DNA from: a virus
IMG/VR virus record: IMGVR_UViG_3300028610_000639
Location: 1 to 43,608 of that record
DNA: 43,608 bases
Direction: 5' to 3' (one strand)
Shown here: positions 14,476 through 23,497 of the stretch, piece by piece
Position numbering within the stretch: the stretch's first letter is position 1
Layout of the letters: the number at the start of each line of letters is the position of its first letter
The notes under the pieces: model-generated
Told to the model about the DNA's origin: nothing
What the model saw: the letters and a program-made list of their open reading frames with translations, nothing else
The model's database searches: none
Position numbers and translations under genes: made by a program

Positions 14476-14652
14476 ATGGAACAAATAGACCAAGTTAAAA
14501 TGTATAATAAATTATCAAAAAAAGAACTTATACGATTGTTGATTATGTCTAATGAATATATAGAGCTTATTAAATACCCTGTTAAATGGAGTTATGTTGA
14601 AATGCATGATGATTGTAATAATGGTGTTATAAAATCTAAACAAACGATATGA
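14476..14652 (+). CDS. Hypothetical protein, 58 aa
   Basis: MEQIDQVKMYNKLSKKELIR suggests a short DNA- or protein-binding helical segment (a 'LSKKELI..L' HeH/SAP-like pattern). The stop overlaps the next ATG by four bases. Function unknown. Confidence 0.58.
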   Translation: MEQIDQVKMYNKLSKKELIRLLIMSNEYIELIKYPVKWSYVEMHDDCNNGVIKSKQTI

Positions 14653-14924
14653 AACAAAAATTTAGAAAGCTAACATTCGTAATGGTTACAAGCAAGGTGT
14701 CGGAATCAATGAGTCATTTCGATAATGGTTTTAAAGCAATTATTAATGCCTCTTATAGTCAACTTTATGGAGGTGATGATATTAAATCATATTCACTTTA
14801 TAAAGTTGTTGATAATGAAATAGTAAATTCAATAGCTTGGTATTATGAAAACCAATTAACAGAATTACCAGAGCAGGATAGGTACAAAGCTGAAGAAATG
14901 ATTGAATCATATAATTTAAAGTAA
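14649..14924 (+). CDS. Conserved phage protein, 91 aa
   Basis: I recognise the pattern MSHFDNGFKAIINASYSQLY followed by GGDDIKSYSLY...V and ...QDRYKAEEMIESYNL from hypothetical proteins of Bacteroidota phages. No function is established. It is soluble, acidic and alpha-beta in appearance. Confidence 0.78.
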   Translation: MKQKFRKLTFVMVTSKVSESMSHFDNGFKAIINASYSQLYGGDDIKSYSLYKVVDNEIVNSIAWYYENQLTELPEQDRYKAEEMIESYNLK

Positions 14925-14927
14925 ATT

Positions 14928-15689
14928 ATGAAAAATAAAGAGATTAAGAAATGTGTTGATAAACTTACTCATGAAATTATTGAGCTAGATGATTCTTTAA
15001 GTTTGATTAGAGATGAATTAACTCGATTAAATGTAAATAATATGAGCGAATTTATAAAGGCCAAAAAAACAGTAGAAAAAATATTTAAAGAAAAAGTTTC
15101 TGAATGGATTAGGGATAAAATATTAAATTCAGATAAATTAACAACATCATACCTACAAGAACAACATCCAGAATTAACAGATAACCAATTAATAAGTTTA
15201 TTAGATTTTTGCAAAACCAATACAATAACTCATATTGAGTGTTACGGTGATGGTGAAATAATGTTTAAAAAATGGTTTGATTATTACGTAAAAGGAATGG
15301 GTTTTCAATACATTTTAGCAAAATGTAGTACTCCTGTTCTAGGAATTTGTTTTCAAATAGAATTATGCGACCCGAAAGCAAATAAAGATGATTGTTGTAG
15401 AAAATTTTTTGTAGAAAATTTAAAATGTGGTGGACGTAATTTTAATTCTAAATATGAATGTAAAACAGCGGCATTAAAAAAGATCAACATCATAAGAAGT
15501 GAGCCTAAATTATGTGCTAATTGTCATAAAAGATTAAAAACAGTAACTAAATTTCATTGTGATAATTGTTGTGAAATTACAACAGATAAGGATTTATTAC
15601 CAGAAGAAGCTAAGATGGCATTAATGAAAGCCAAATGTGAAGTTGAAAGATTATATAATTTAAAAGTAACAATAACTATAGAAGGTTGA
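14928..15689 (+). CDS. Cysteine-rich hypothetical protein, 253 aa
   Basis: The N-terminal 70 residues are coiled-coil-like (LTHEIIELDDSLSLIRDELT). The middle has a hydrophobic alpha-beta region with several cysteines (KDDCCRKFF; NLKCGGRNF). The C-terminal CANCHKRLKTVTKFHCDNCC is a four-cysteine zinc ribbon, followed by a charged helix. Possibly nucleic-acid-binding. It is the last gene before the virion module and ends about 40 bases before that module's promoter. Function unknown. Confidence 0.72.
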   Translation: MKNKEIKKCVDKLTHEIIELDDSLSLIRDELTRLNVNNMSEFIKAKKTVEKIFKEKVSEWIRDKILNSDKLTTSYLQEQHPELTDNQLISLLDFCKTNTITHIECYGDGEIMFKKWFDYYVKGMGFQYILAKCSTPVLGICFQIELCDPKANKDDCCRKFFVENLKCGGRNFNSKYECKTAALKKINIIRSEPKLCANCHKRLKTVTKFHCDNCCEITTDKDLLPEEAKMALMKAKCEVERLYNLKVTITIEG

Positions 15690-15728
15690 AATAAAATAAC
15701 CTTATTTGTATTCTTTCTAAATATTATT

Positions 15729-15757
15729 TTGAATCTTTATAAATAACGCTATCTTTG
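15729..15757 (+). promoter_or_regulatory. Bacteroidota-type promoter
   Basis: TTG (15,729-15,731), 18-base spacer, TATCTTTG (15,750-15,757). The predicted start is about six bases before the ATG at 15,769, giving a very short leader. It is the first promoter of the late structural region. Confidence 0.82.
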
Positions 15758-15768
15758 TATAAAAAACA

Positions 15769-16932
15769 ATGAAAAAGATAGTATTTATTTTTCTCTGTTT
15801 AGCATTTAATGCACAATCACAAAAAGTCCTTCTTAAAGGTGAATACCAATATAGACATAAAGGGCAACCAGGAGACACTATATCTAACAACGATACTTTA
15901 TGGAGTCATTCAGTATATCCAAACAAAAGTTATTTTACATCATGTAATATTAGGGTTGCTATAGATAGCGTTTCTGGCAATCCTTCAATGGATATAATTT
16001 TACAAGCTAAAATATATAAAAATAATTCGTATGTTAATATAAATTCTGTAACATGGTATGGAACTAGCTCTGATACTGTGATAGAATTTAATAAAACAGA
16101 ATTTATAAATAAATATAGATATTTTAATATATTGGTTGATGCAAATACTACAATACAGAAATCAATAATTAATAATATATATTTTCTGTTTTGGGAAAGA
16201 GCTGAGTCTTTTGATGTTTGGATACAAGATCAGACAACGCCTCCGTTTCAATTTTATTTAATGCATGAAGCAAAAATTGATATAACATTAACTGAAAATA
16301 CTCAAATAGATAGTTCTTTCGTTTTAGTTTCTTCTAGTCATGGCTTTACCGGAACCGGTGAGTATATTTCTATGATGCAAAATAATGCTTATAATCAGAT
16401 TGAAGTAACAAGCTCTTCAAATGATACGGTTTACTTAGCTCAGGAAATAACAAGCGTTTATACAACAGATGCTTTCGTTATGCGTGGTACAATTGACATG
16501 AACGTTGACGGCTCAATAACAGATAGTATTTTTCAATTTAATTTACGGGATGCTACCCTCCCTATTGATATACAAACTATTAAGGTTACAATGCGACATG
16601 GAACATCAGGAGATGATTCTAAGTTTGGTGATTTGTCAGCATTAACAAACGGATTAAGAGTACGAAAAGAAAATTCAAACATACAAGGGCTAGGAAATTA
16701 TAAACGAAATCAGGATTTTAAAGAATTTGGAGGCGTTATCAATTATGAAGATAAAGCTGGCGGCGGCGATCATTCAACAACAATTATATATGATTTAAAA
16801 GAAATATATGGTGTAGTAATAAGAATAGATCCGAGAATACCTGATATAATAAGAGCACCTGTACGCGATGATGTAAGTAATTTAGTTAGATTGCGAATTT
16901 CATTAATGGGACAGTATACATTAGGAGAATAA
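15769..16932 (+). CDS. Secreted-type beta-rich protein, 387 aa
   Basis: Begins MKKIVFIFLCLAFNAQSQKV, a Sec signal peptide with probable cleavage around AQS/Q. The remainder is beta-rich, with many Thr/Ser/Asn residues and repeated 'DT' motifs, and lacks membrane spans. It lies between the packaging and portal genes, a position where virion proteins are expected. Export of a virion protein would be unusual. It may instead be a surface or periplasmic protein made late. Function unknown. Confidence 0.75.
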   Translation: MKKIVFIFLCLAFNAQSQKVLLKGEYQYRHKGQPGDTISNNDTLWSHSVYPNKSYFTSCNIRVAIDSVSGNPSMDIILQAKIYKNNSYVNINSVTWYGTSSDTVIEFNKTEFINKYRYFNILVDANTTIQKSIINNIYFLFWERAESFDVWIQDQTTPPFQFYLMHEAKIDITLTENTQIDSSFVLVSSSHGFTGTGEYISMMQNNAYNQIEVTSSSNDTVYLAQEITSVYTTDAFVMRGTIDMNVDGSITDSIFQFNLRDATLPIDIQTIKVTMRHGTSGDDSKFGDLSALTNGLRVRKENSNIQGLGNYKRNQDFKEFGGVINYEDKAGGGDHSTTIIYDLKEIYGVVIRIDPRIPDIIRAPVRDDVSNLVRLRISLMGQYTLGE

Positions 16933-16939
16933 TTATTAT

Positions 16940-16970
16940 TTGCTATTTATAATAATTCTATATAACTTTG
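16940..16970 (+). promoter_or_regulatory. Bacteroidota-type promoter for the head operon
   Basis: TTG (16,940-16,942), 20-base spacer, TAACTTTG (16,963-16,970). The predicted start near 16,976 leaves about 46 bases of leader, including a weak GCAG...CTGC hairpin, before the portal ATG. Confidence 0.8.
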
Positions 16971-17021
16971 TCAACATTGATGCGAAAGCAGTTTTACCCT
17001 TTTATCTGCAATTTGCTATGA

Positions 17022-18608
17022 ATGTTAGAAAAATATAAAAACGATTTTGTTGAGGTTGCCCAGGAAGTTGACAGGGTGCTTTACGAAATATCCAGGCGAA
17101 GCGAAAGCCTAGAAACGACATCTTTAGAAGAAGTTGAGACAAAAGAACAAAAGGCACTTAAAGCCAAACTATCTTACAATTCTACTTATTCAATATTCGA
17201 CCTGGTAAAAGGTTATCTTACCAAATTTCAATCAAACAAAGTACTTCGTGAATTTGATATTAAAAGCACAAACGACAAAAATGCTTTTATACAACATTTA
17301 ATTGATATTGACTATTTAAAGTCAGTAGATATTATTATAGAAAAAGCCTTTAACGCTCCGAATGATTTTATATTGATTGAAAAAGATACCGAAAAAGAAG
17401 GTAAACCAGTAATTATATTTATTCCTATCATTTCAGTACTTTATTATGATGATATTACCCTTGTTTACGAATTAGACATATCAACTGATGAAGAAAAAGT
17501 ATATCGTTTAATCCAATGGACAAATTACCAAAGCAAATTAGGCTGGTGGGATTTCGTTATTAGAAAGAAACTAGAAGGAAAAGCGAAAATTTCACAAAAG
17601 GCAGAAGAAAAACCACAAATATACGGTTTTAATGAAAAGGTAATATTACAAGAAAAGCCATTCAGGCAGGTAGGAGACTTGGTTTTTAAAGATCAGATAA
17701 AAGATTCTTTACTTTTTACTACTATTGAAAAGTTCAAAATATATAAAAGGGATTCAGATATATTCGAAGAAAGTAAAGTATTACATGCTTTTCCTGAAAA
17801 GATAACACTTGCTTTTAAATGTTTGAAATGCGATGGAACCGGAACGATAAACGACGGGCCTAATGGAAGTTATAAATGTGATGCTTGTAATGGTACCGGT
17901 GAGTATTGGGTAAAAAACCCAGCGGAAGTATTAAAAGTACCGCAAACAATCCCTAGTGATATGAAGCCTTACATGCCTGAGATAGTCAAGTATGTTGAAA
18001 AGGACATTAAGACACTAGAGTTTCAGAGAGAAAATTTAAAACAACTAGAGCAGGAAATAGAATACCATGCAACCGGATTGAAAAATATAGCTATAAACTC
18101 CTTAAAAACAGCAACCGAAGTCAACGAAAATCAAATCCCTTTAAATACACGAATAAATAAAATCATAACCTATATAGAAAATGTTGAGGTTTGGGCTTTA
18201 ACAGTTCTCGGGAAACTTTTCACGGATAAGTTCAAAGCAGTTATAGTTAAATATCAAAGGTTTCATACCGGTAGAATGGAAGAGGATATTTTAGCAGAGC
18301 TAAAAAGAGGCAAAGAAATAGGTTTACCATTAATATTATTGCGATCATTATATTTAGATTGGTTAAAGGCGTACTACCGTAACGAACCTCAAAAACTAGA
18401 AGAGCAATTAAAGTTAGCAGATGTTGAACCGTATCCCTTTTTCACACTCAAAGAACTCAAAGAACATGAAATATTTTTGGACCCTGAACAAAGGAAAATA
18501 AAATTAGAATTACAAAATTACGTATGGCAGTTGGATTTGTCAAAAGAACCAAGCGAAATAAAAGCAGAATTATTAATTAAAATAAAAGAAAATGAAAGTA
18601 CTGATTGA
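17022..18608 (+). CDS. Portal protein with embedded zinc module
   Basis: 528 aa, in the expected position between terminase and capsid. The dodecameric portal forms the DNA channel at one capsid vertex. The N-terminal half has alternating strands and helices typical of portals (IIFIPIISVLYYDDITLVYE). The C-terminal part carries long helices. At about residues 267-292 there is a DnaJ-like cysteine module with two CxxCxGxG repeats (CLKCDGTG and CDACNGTG) that should bind zinc. A long acidic/basic helix follows. The assignment rests on size, position and fold pattern. Confidence 0.82.
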   Translation: MLEKYKNDFVEVAQEVDRVLYEISRRSESLETTSLEEVETKEQKALKAKLSYNSTYSIFDLVKGYLTKFQSNKVLREFDIKSTNDKNAFIQHLIDIDYLKSVDIIIEKAFNAPNDFILIEKDTEKEGKPVIIFIPIISVLYYDDITLVYELDISTDEEKVYRLIQWTNYQSKLGWWDFVIRKKLEGKAKISQKAEEKPQIYGFNEKVILQEKPFRQVGDLVFKDQIKDSLLFTTIEKFKIYKRDSDIFEESKVLHAFPEKITLAFKCLKCDGTGTINDGPNGSYKCDACNGTGEYWVKNPAEVLKVPQTIPSDMKPYMPEIVKYVEKDIKTLEFQRENLKQLEQEIEYHATGLKNIAINSLKTATEVNENQIPLNTRINKIITYIENVEVWALTVLGKLFTDKFKAVIVKYQRFHTGRMEEDILAELKRGKEIGLPLILLRSLYLDWLKAYYRNEPQKLEEQLKLADVEPYPFFTLKELKEHEIFLDPEQRKIKLELQNYVWQLDLSKEPSEIKAELLIKIKENESTD

Positions 18609-19038
18609 AAGGAAGGAAAAAACTTCTTTTGTGAATAAAGAAGGACAAACAAAAGAAAAGCTCGAAACTGTAAGAAAAATAGTTACAACTGAGCAGTTAA
18701 GAAGTGTAAAAGCTTTGGATATAAATGTAAAACCTGAATTTAAGTGGGCCGTTATTCATGAATTTAAGGAAGGTGAAGAATTAACCAAAAATCTTGAAGA
18801 GATCGAAAGCAATAAAAAAGCCCAAAAAGAAAAGGAAAAATTAAAAGCTGAAACAATTGAACGCGAACGGTTAGAAAAGATTGAATCTGATAAAATAGCT
18901 TTAGAATTAAAAAATGCTAGAGCTGAATATTTAAATATATTTAACAAAGCACCTAATAAATTATTAAAAACGGAAACAATCTTAGAAAAATTAGAAGAAG
19001 AATATCAAAGAGTTAAAAAAATAAATGAAGATAAATAA
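18592..19038 (+). CDS. Charged coiled-coil protein, 148 aa
   Basis: The ATG overlaps the portal end by 17 bases. The N-terminal third is beta-like (MKVLIERKEKTSFVNKEGQT). The rest is a long, highly charged helix rich in K and E (KKAQKEKEKLKAETIERERL). It lies between portal and the scaffold candidate, so it could be a head-assembly cofactor. Not recognised by family. Confidence 0.72.
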   Translation: MKVLIERKEKTSFVNKEGQTKEKLETVRKIVTTEQLRSVKALDINVKPEFKWAVIHEFKEGEELTKNLEEIESNKKAQKEKEKLKAETIERERLEKIESDKIALELKNARAEYLNIFNKAPNKLLKTETILEKLEEEYQRVKKINEDK

Positions 19039-19063
19039 ACTTGAAGTTTAAAAAACTGTAAAA

Positions 19064-19966
19064 ATGGAAGGAAAACACATTGATTTATTAGTATCTATAA
19101 CCGGATTAGAAAAAGAGTTTGTAACTAATTCTATTAAAACAGAAGAAGGACCAACTGTTATTCTAAATCAGTTCAAAGAGAAAAATAAAGTATTTAAAAA
19201 AGAAGATTTTGAATTACGTGAAAAGAATTCTAAAGACGATCATAATTCAACTTATCTAACAGAATTGATTGAGATGGCTAAGAATCAAAAATTACCATCT
19301 TTGTTGTACAATGCTGCTGCAAATAATATCATTTCAGCTCAAAATAAGAAATTAGCAACTGAATTTGATATAGAAATGGATGACTTTTCAAATACAGAAA
19401 ATGTATTTAAGTCAGTAAAAGATAAACTTTCAACCGTCGATAATGAACAGTTAAAATCTGATTTTGATGAATTGCAAGTAACTGTAAAAGGGTTTAAAGA
19501 AAAATTCGAAACACAGGAAACAACTCATAAGCAGGAAATGAAACAAAATAAAATTGATATCATTTCTAATGCTGGGCTGAGTAAGTTTTCTCAAAACATA
19601 GACTTTGAAACTGATGAAGAACTAACAAAAAGAATATCAGTAGCAGAAAGTATGTTTAATAGTTTATACGATATTGATATAGTTGAAGAAAAAACATTAA
19701 TAAAAGACAAAAAAGGCAATGTATTGAAACACGATGAAACTAAAGAGCCTTTAACAATTGATGTAATTTATGATACGGAAATATCTCAATATGTACCTAT
19801 GAAAAAAGAGAGAGCTACAACAGGAAGAGAAAAAGGCAAAGCAAAGAAAAATGACGGTAATGAAGTCACTAGAGAATCAATTGACAAACAAATTGAATCA
19901 GGTGATTTAAAAGGGCATTCGACAGAACACATTGTTCTTGAAAAAAAATTGAAAGATCAAACATGA
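19064..19966 (+). CDS. Putative scaffolding protein, 300 aa
   Basis: Located directly upstream of the major capsid gene. Largely helical and charged (NEQLKSDFDELQVTVKGFKE followed by KFETQETTHKQEMK), ending with a basic, disordered tail (TTGREKGKAKKNDGNE). This composition and position are typical of internal scaffolds that direct procapsid assembly. No protease motif was seen, so the scaffold may leave intact or be cleaved by another protein. Confidence 0.68.
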   Translation: MEGKHIDLLVSITGLEKEFVTNSIKTEEGPTVILNQFKEKNKVFKKEDFELREKNSKDDHNSTYLTELIEMAKNQKLPSLLYNAAANNIISAQNKKLATEFDIEMDDFSNTENVFKSVKDKLSTVDNEQLKSDFDELQVTVKGFKEKFETQETTHKQEMKQNKIDIISNAGLSKFSQNIDFETDEELTKRISVAESMFNSLYDIDIVEEKTLIKDKKGNVLKHDETKEPLTIDVIYDTEISQYVPMKKERATTGREKGKAKKNDGNEVTRESIDKQIESGDLKGHSTEHIVLEKKLKDQT

Positions 19967-20001
19967 TCTGTAAAAAACAATACATTTTAATACAATAAAA
20001 A

Positions 20002-21012
20002 ATGGCTTATACAGATAGTATATTTACCGCTGCACAAGTGCGGATGTCTGAATTATTCAGCGAACCTGAATTAAGGGCAGCACTTAGACCGGTAAATACA
20101 ATACTTTTAAAAAATGCTCCTGCACTATTTATTAATTTGCAGGACATAGTTGATAGTGAGGGCGTTCAAACGGATGCTTTTTACTTCAAAAGAACAACCG
20201 CCGCCGTGACTAATGCGAGAACATCAGATCATGCCGGAGGTGTTGGTACTTCTGCTCATGATGCAATTTCTTTTACACCTTATGTAAGGAATTTTTCTCA
20301 TAGCACGAAAGATTCAATGCATAATGTTTTAGGTGCTGATTTTTTGGCAAATGAAATATACAATGCATTTCAGGATATAATGATTGATATAGAAACTGAT
20401 TCTTTAGCATTTCTGGAAACTAACAAGTCCGGTGTAAATGATTATGGTGGTCAGTTCGGTACATTCGATGCAGCCGATGATATACTCGATATACCTTATG
20501 TTTATAAGGATAAGTTTTTCAATATTACTAAACAAGTAATGAGGTCAAACGATTATCGTAAACCATTGGATATAATTTATTCAACTGATGGAAATATAAT
20601 TTTCCAAGAACAGGCAGCACAAGGGCCAGGGAATGAGAAAAATCTAGTTTACCAAATGGCTGGTATTAATTTTGAAGGTGTTTCTGACTTATTTTCAATC
20701 GACAATGATGAATTGTTACAAATGTATGCTTGGGAACGTGGAGCAGCCGCAATGGTTAGTAGAATTCCAAAGCTAAATGCAATGGGAAAAGCTACACCTG
20801 TAGCTGATTATTTCAATTTACCTAACTTATTAGGATCGGGAATGACATTTGCTGTTCACGCTTATTGGGTAAAAGCCGACGGCGGGAATAAAACGCAGGA
20901 TGTAGTTAGACGTTATCAACTTTCCGTTGATATTGCAAGAAGTGTAGCTCCTCTTTCTAATTCAGGTGAGAAAGTTATTCAGAAGTTTTCATTATTAACT
21001 GAAAATATTTAA
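20002..21012 (+). CDS. Major capsid protein
   Basis: 336 aa, the usual size for a capsid subunit without a protease fusion. It follows the scaffold candidate, is moderately GC-richer than its neighbours, and has the mixed alpha-beta composition of HK97-fold proteins (PVNTILLKNAPALFINLQDI; a long helix ADFLANEIYNAFQDIMIDIE; a late HAYWVKADGG loop). It would be the most abundant virion protein. The leader is A-rich with no Shine-Dalgarno. The identification is by position, length and composition. Confidence 0.85.
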   Translation: MAYTDSIFTAAQVRMSELFSEPELRAALRPVNTILLKNAPALFINLQDIVDSEGVQTDAFYFKRTTAAVTNARTSDHAGGVGTSAHDAISFTPYVRNFSHSTKDSMHNVLGADFLANEIYNAFQDIMIDIETDSLAFLETNKSGVNDYGGQFGTFDAADDILDIPYVYKDKFFNITKQVMRSNDYRKPLDIIYSTDGNIIFQEQAAQGPGNEKNLVYQMAGINFEGVSDLFSIDNDELLQMYAWERGAAAMVSRIPKLNAMGKATPVADYFNLPNLLGSGMTFAVHAYWVKADGGNKTQDVVRRYQLSVDIARSVAPLSNSGEKVIQKFSLLTENI

Positions 21013-21016
21013 GATT

Positions 21017-21739
21017 ATGAGAAAGTTAATCGTTTTATTGATGGTTGTTTTGCTAGGCATGACAACTTTCGCACAAGAAAGAACAGTTAATTTGAATGGA
21101 GGGCGAGCTTGGAATTTGTCAACAAGAGGTGTTAGATTTGTTTATACCGGTACTGCTGATGATACCTTAAAAGCTACTAATCAGGATAGCATATTATTTG
21201 TTCTGCAAGTAGGTGACAAAAATAGGTTAAACAGACCTTTACATTTTCAATTAAATATTAGTTCAAAGGGACTAGTTGGGACTGATACTACATTTGTAGT
21301 TCATTCAGATTATAGGATTTCAACCACAAATACCACTTATTCAGAATTGGTTCCAAATATCACAAGTTCTGTTAATACTGTTGCTGGAATAAACACTACT
21401 GTAACAAGTTACGGTATAATTGCAGATTATACAACTACTGAAAGTGTTGGTACTTATAACATAACTGAAGCGGCTTATGATGGAGTTCTGGTAATGGATA
21501 CAACGGCGACATGGCCTAATCCTGAAAGTACTTCTACTATTGATAGTGTACTTTATACCGGAACAACTACGAATGCTAGTCATTTATTAGCAGTCGGAGC
21601 GCAAACAATTACAACCTCGAGCGTTCAAAACCCGCAATTACATGCTAGATACATGACATTTCTACTTATAATCGAAGGTGATGATAGTGTAGGTGAGGGT
21701 ATTGAAATTGAAGAGCTTGAAATAATTTTCGATTTATAA
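21017..21739 (+). CDS. Signal-peptide protein after the capsid gene, 240 aa
   Basis: Begins MRKLIVLLMVVLLGMTTFAQ, a clear Sec signal with probable cleavage after AQ. The mature part is beta-rich and threonine-rich (TTNTTYSELVPNITSSVNTV). Its position directly after the major capsid gene is where decoration proteins usually lie, yet it seems to be exported. It is one of several late genes with signal peptides. A strong terminator follows. Confidence 0.75.
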   Translation: MRKLIVLLMVVLLGMTTFAQERTVNLNGGRAWNLSTRGVRFVYTGTADDTLKATNQDSILFVLQVGDKNRLNRPLHFQLNISSKGLVGTDTTFVVHSDYRISTTNTTYSELVPNITSSVNTVAGINTTVTSYGIIADYTTTESVGTYNITEAAYDGVLVMDTTATWPNPESTSTIDSVLYTGTTTNASHLLAVGAQTITTSSVQNPQLHARYMTFLLIIEGDDSVGEGIEIEELEIIFDL

Positions 21740-21741
21740 CA

Positions 21742-21770
21742 AAAGGGGGCTTTTGTCCCCTTTAATTTTC
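21742..21770 (+). terminator. Rho-independent terminator after the head genes
   Basis: AAAGGGG (21,742-21,748) pairs with CCCCTTT (21,757-21,763) across an 8-base loop. A T-rich stretch AATTTTCTTT follows. It ends the head operon only a few bases before the next start, so downstream genes need read-through or their own promoter. Confidence 0.82.
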
Positions 21771-21775
21771 TTTAT

Positions 21776-22309
21776 ATGAGCTTAACGCAAAAGTCAGATT
21801 TCAAAGGTGATATTAATATTACTCAACTAAGCAGCACTAATGCAGATTTTGTTGATTTAACAGCGCAAGTGGAAAAAAAGTATCTAAGGCTTTTACTTGG
21901 TGATGATTTGGATTTATTACTTATAGCTGATTTAGATTTGAGTACACCTCAATCGCCTCAAACTTCGCCTTATGTTGAATTAGTAGACGGCGAAGTTTGG
22001 GTAAATGGTTCTTTGGCATTCGTTTATGAGGGGCTTTTAAAGATGTTGCGTTATTTCATTTATGCTGAATGGAAAATTATAAGACTTTCTGAAGATGCTG
22101 AGATAGGCACCTTACAACAGAAAAAAGATAAATCAGATCAATTGGTAAGATATGAAGTTGAAAAGATTAGTAATGAAGCATTTAATAAAGGAGTTGATTT
22201 GTATTATGATGCATGTACTTACATTTCGTTTCATAATGAGGATTTTCCTACTTGGTTTTTTACCAGGATTCAAAAACGTAGTCATTTTGGCGTAAATTCA
22301 GTATCATGA
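21776..22309 (+). CDS. Head-tail connector (adaptor) candidate, 177 aa
   Basis: First gene after the capsid unit. Helical with patterns seen in head-completion adaptor proteins of Bacteroidota phages (VEKKYLRLLLGDDLDLLLIA; LLKMLRYFIYAEWKIIRLSE). It would bind the portal ring and extend the neck. Its stop overlaps the next start by four bases. Assigned from position and fold class. Confidence 0.65.
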   Translation: MSLTQKSDFKGDINITQLSSTNADFVDLTAQVEKKYLRLLLGDDLDLLLIADLDLSTPQSPQTSPYVELVDGEVWVNGSLAFVYEGLLKMLRYFIYAEWKIIRLSEDAEIGTLQQKKDKSDQLVRYEVEKISNEAFNKGVDLYYDACTYISFHNEDFPTWFFTRIQKRSHFGVNSVS

Positions 22310-22758
22310 TAGGGAGTATAATTTCAGGTATAGTATCACAGTTGGAATACGATGTTAATCCAAATAATATTACACCTGCTTTTTATCAAGGTGCAAGGGA
22401 TGAATTAAATAAAGCAATTACAGAAGAAAATAACGCATTTGTATTTTTGATAAGACCTGAAAAGTGGACATCTGAAATAAAAAACAGTAAAAATGTTGAT
22501 ACAAAGTATAATATTTTAATTGGATTCTTTAAAGATACCAGCTTTGCAGAAAATAGAATTACTGATATTGACACTGTTTTGAATTTATTAACTACTCTTT
22601 TCCAGGATTTTTTAAAAGAAACATACAACCAGGATTATGATATTGAGAATTTAACCGCTGAAGTTGTTTATAATGATGAAAGCTTTGATAATAATGTAAG
22701 TGGAATATTAACGACATTGACTTTTGTAGTTGAAAATGAATATAACGTATGCAATTAA
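22306..22758 (+). CDS. Tail terminator / neck protein candidate, 150 aa
   Basis: MIGSIISGIVSQLEYDVNPN followed by an alpha-beta core (FVFLIRPEKW; YNILIGFFKDTSFAENRITD) and terminal strands (ILTTLTFVVENEYNVCN). This order of elements is typical of tail-terminator or neck proteins. It overlaps both neighbours. No specific family is asserted. Confidence 0.6.
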   Translation: MIGSIISGIVSQLEYDVNPNNITPAFYQGARDELNKAITEENNAFVFLIRPEKWTSEIKNSKNVDTKYNILIGFFKDTSFAENRITDIDTVLNLLTTLFQDFLKETYNQDYDIENLTAEVVYNDESFDNNVSGILTTLTFVVENEYNVCN

Positions 22759-23336
22759 AACATAATAATAAAAAATACACTATTCCAACTAAAGCTAGTG
22801 AATTATCTTATAAAGATTTTTTAAAAGTCAAAGATTGGGACGGGATTCATGAAGCTGAATTTATTGAGAAACTTTTAGGAGTTGATTATGCCACAGCTTT
22901 AGAGATTACAGACGGATATTTGAAAGAAGATTGTTTTGAATATTTCAGGAATATAGATTATTCAAAGCCTGAAAAGATTGAAATATTTGGTAAGAAATAC
23001 AAGGTTAATGAAGATTTGTTTAAAGAAAGCACTACCGGACAGATAGCAATATTCAAATCTCTTCTTGCTAGAATGGATGAAAAAACGTATCATTCTATAA
23101 TTTACAAATTATTACCTCAGATATTAGCTATTTATTTTTATCCAATGGTAAGAAATACAATTTTTAATTCAAAAAAGTATAGTCAAATAACTTATTTAAT
23201 TGAAGATTGTAGTTATAAGGATGTGCTGGGTGTGGGTTTTTTTTTGTTGATGAAATTAACAGAATATCAAAGATTGAAAAACAAAAACTCAGTAATAAAG
23301 ATGCAAGACAAGCAAAAGCAGGAATTAATGAACTAA
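22749..23336 (+). CDS. Tail assembly chaperone candidate, short (G-like) product
   Basis: 195 aa in the zero frame. Helical, soluble protein ending in a lysine/glutamine-rich helix (IKMQDKQKQELMN). Codons around residues 163-166 form GGT TTT TTT TTG within a run of nine T. A -1 slip there opens an 84-codon extension. The arrangement matches the gpG/gpGT scheme of tailed phages, in which a minor frameshift product recruits the tape measure protein. It lies within the tail gene block, but several genes upstream of the tape measure gene, which is unusual. Confidence 0.68.
   Translation: MQLKHNNKKYTIPTKASELSYKDFLKVKDWDGIHEAEFIEKLLGVDYATALEITDGYLKEDCFEYFRNIDYSKPEKIEIFGKKYKVNEDLFKESTTGQIAIFKSLLARMDEKTYHSIIYKLLPQILAIYFYPMVRNTIFNSKKYSQITYLIEDCSYKDVLGVGFFLLMKLTEYQRLKNKNSVIKMQDKQKQELMN
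23237..23245 (+). promoter_or_regulatory. Slippery T9 site for -1 frameshifting
   Basis: Nine T in a row preceded by GGG. In the zero frame the codons are GGT TTT TTT TTG. Slipping back one base after the third of these gives TTT GTT GAT GAA and continues open for 84 codons. In the unshifted frame translation ends at 23,336. Confidence 0.65.
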
Positions 23337-23497
23337 GTGAATTAGGTATGTTGAATTCATTTGCTGATTTATGCAAAATATACGGAGCATACAAGCTTGA
23401 TGATATTTTTGAAATGAAATACAGTTTATATTTCATGTTAATGAGAAAATACACAATTGAAATTAGAGTAAGTAAAAAATTAAGTGAATCTAGTTGA
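23243..23497 (+). CDS. -1 frame extension of the tail chaperone (gpGT-like)
   Basis: An open frame of 84 codons without its own start, entered by a -1 slip at the T9 run. The fused product would be about 249 aa. The extension is acidic/helical (VDEINRISKIEKQKLSNKDA; GMLNSFADLCKIYGAYKLDD) and ends in TGA 14 bases inside the next gene. It cannot be explained as a separate gene because no start codon lies near its beginning. Confidence 0.62.
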   Translation, partial: FVDEINRISKIEKQKLSNKDARQAKAGINELSELGMLNSFADLCKIYGAYKLDDIFEMKYSLYFMLMRKYTIEIRVSKKLSESS

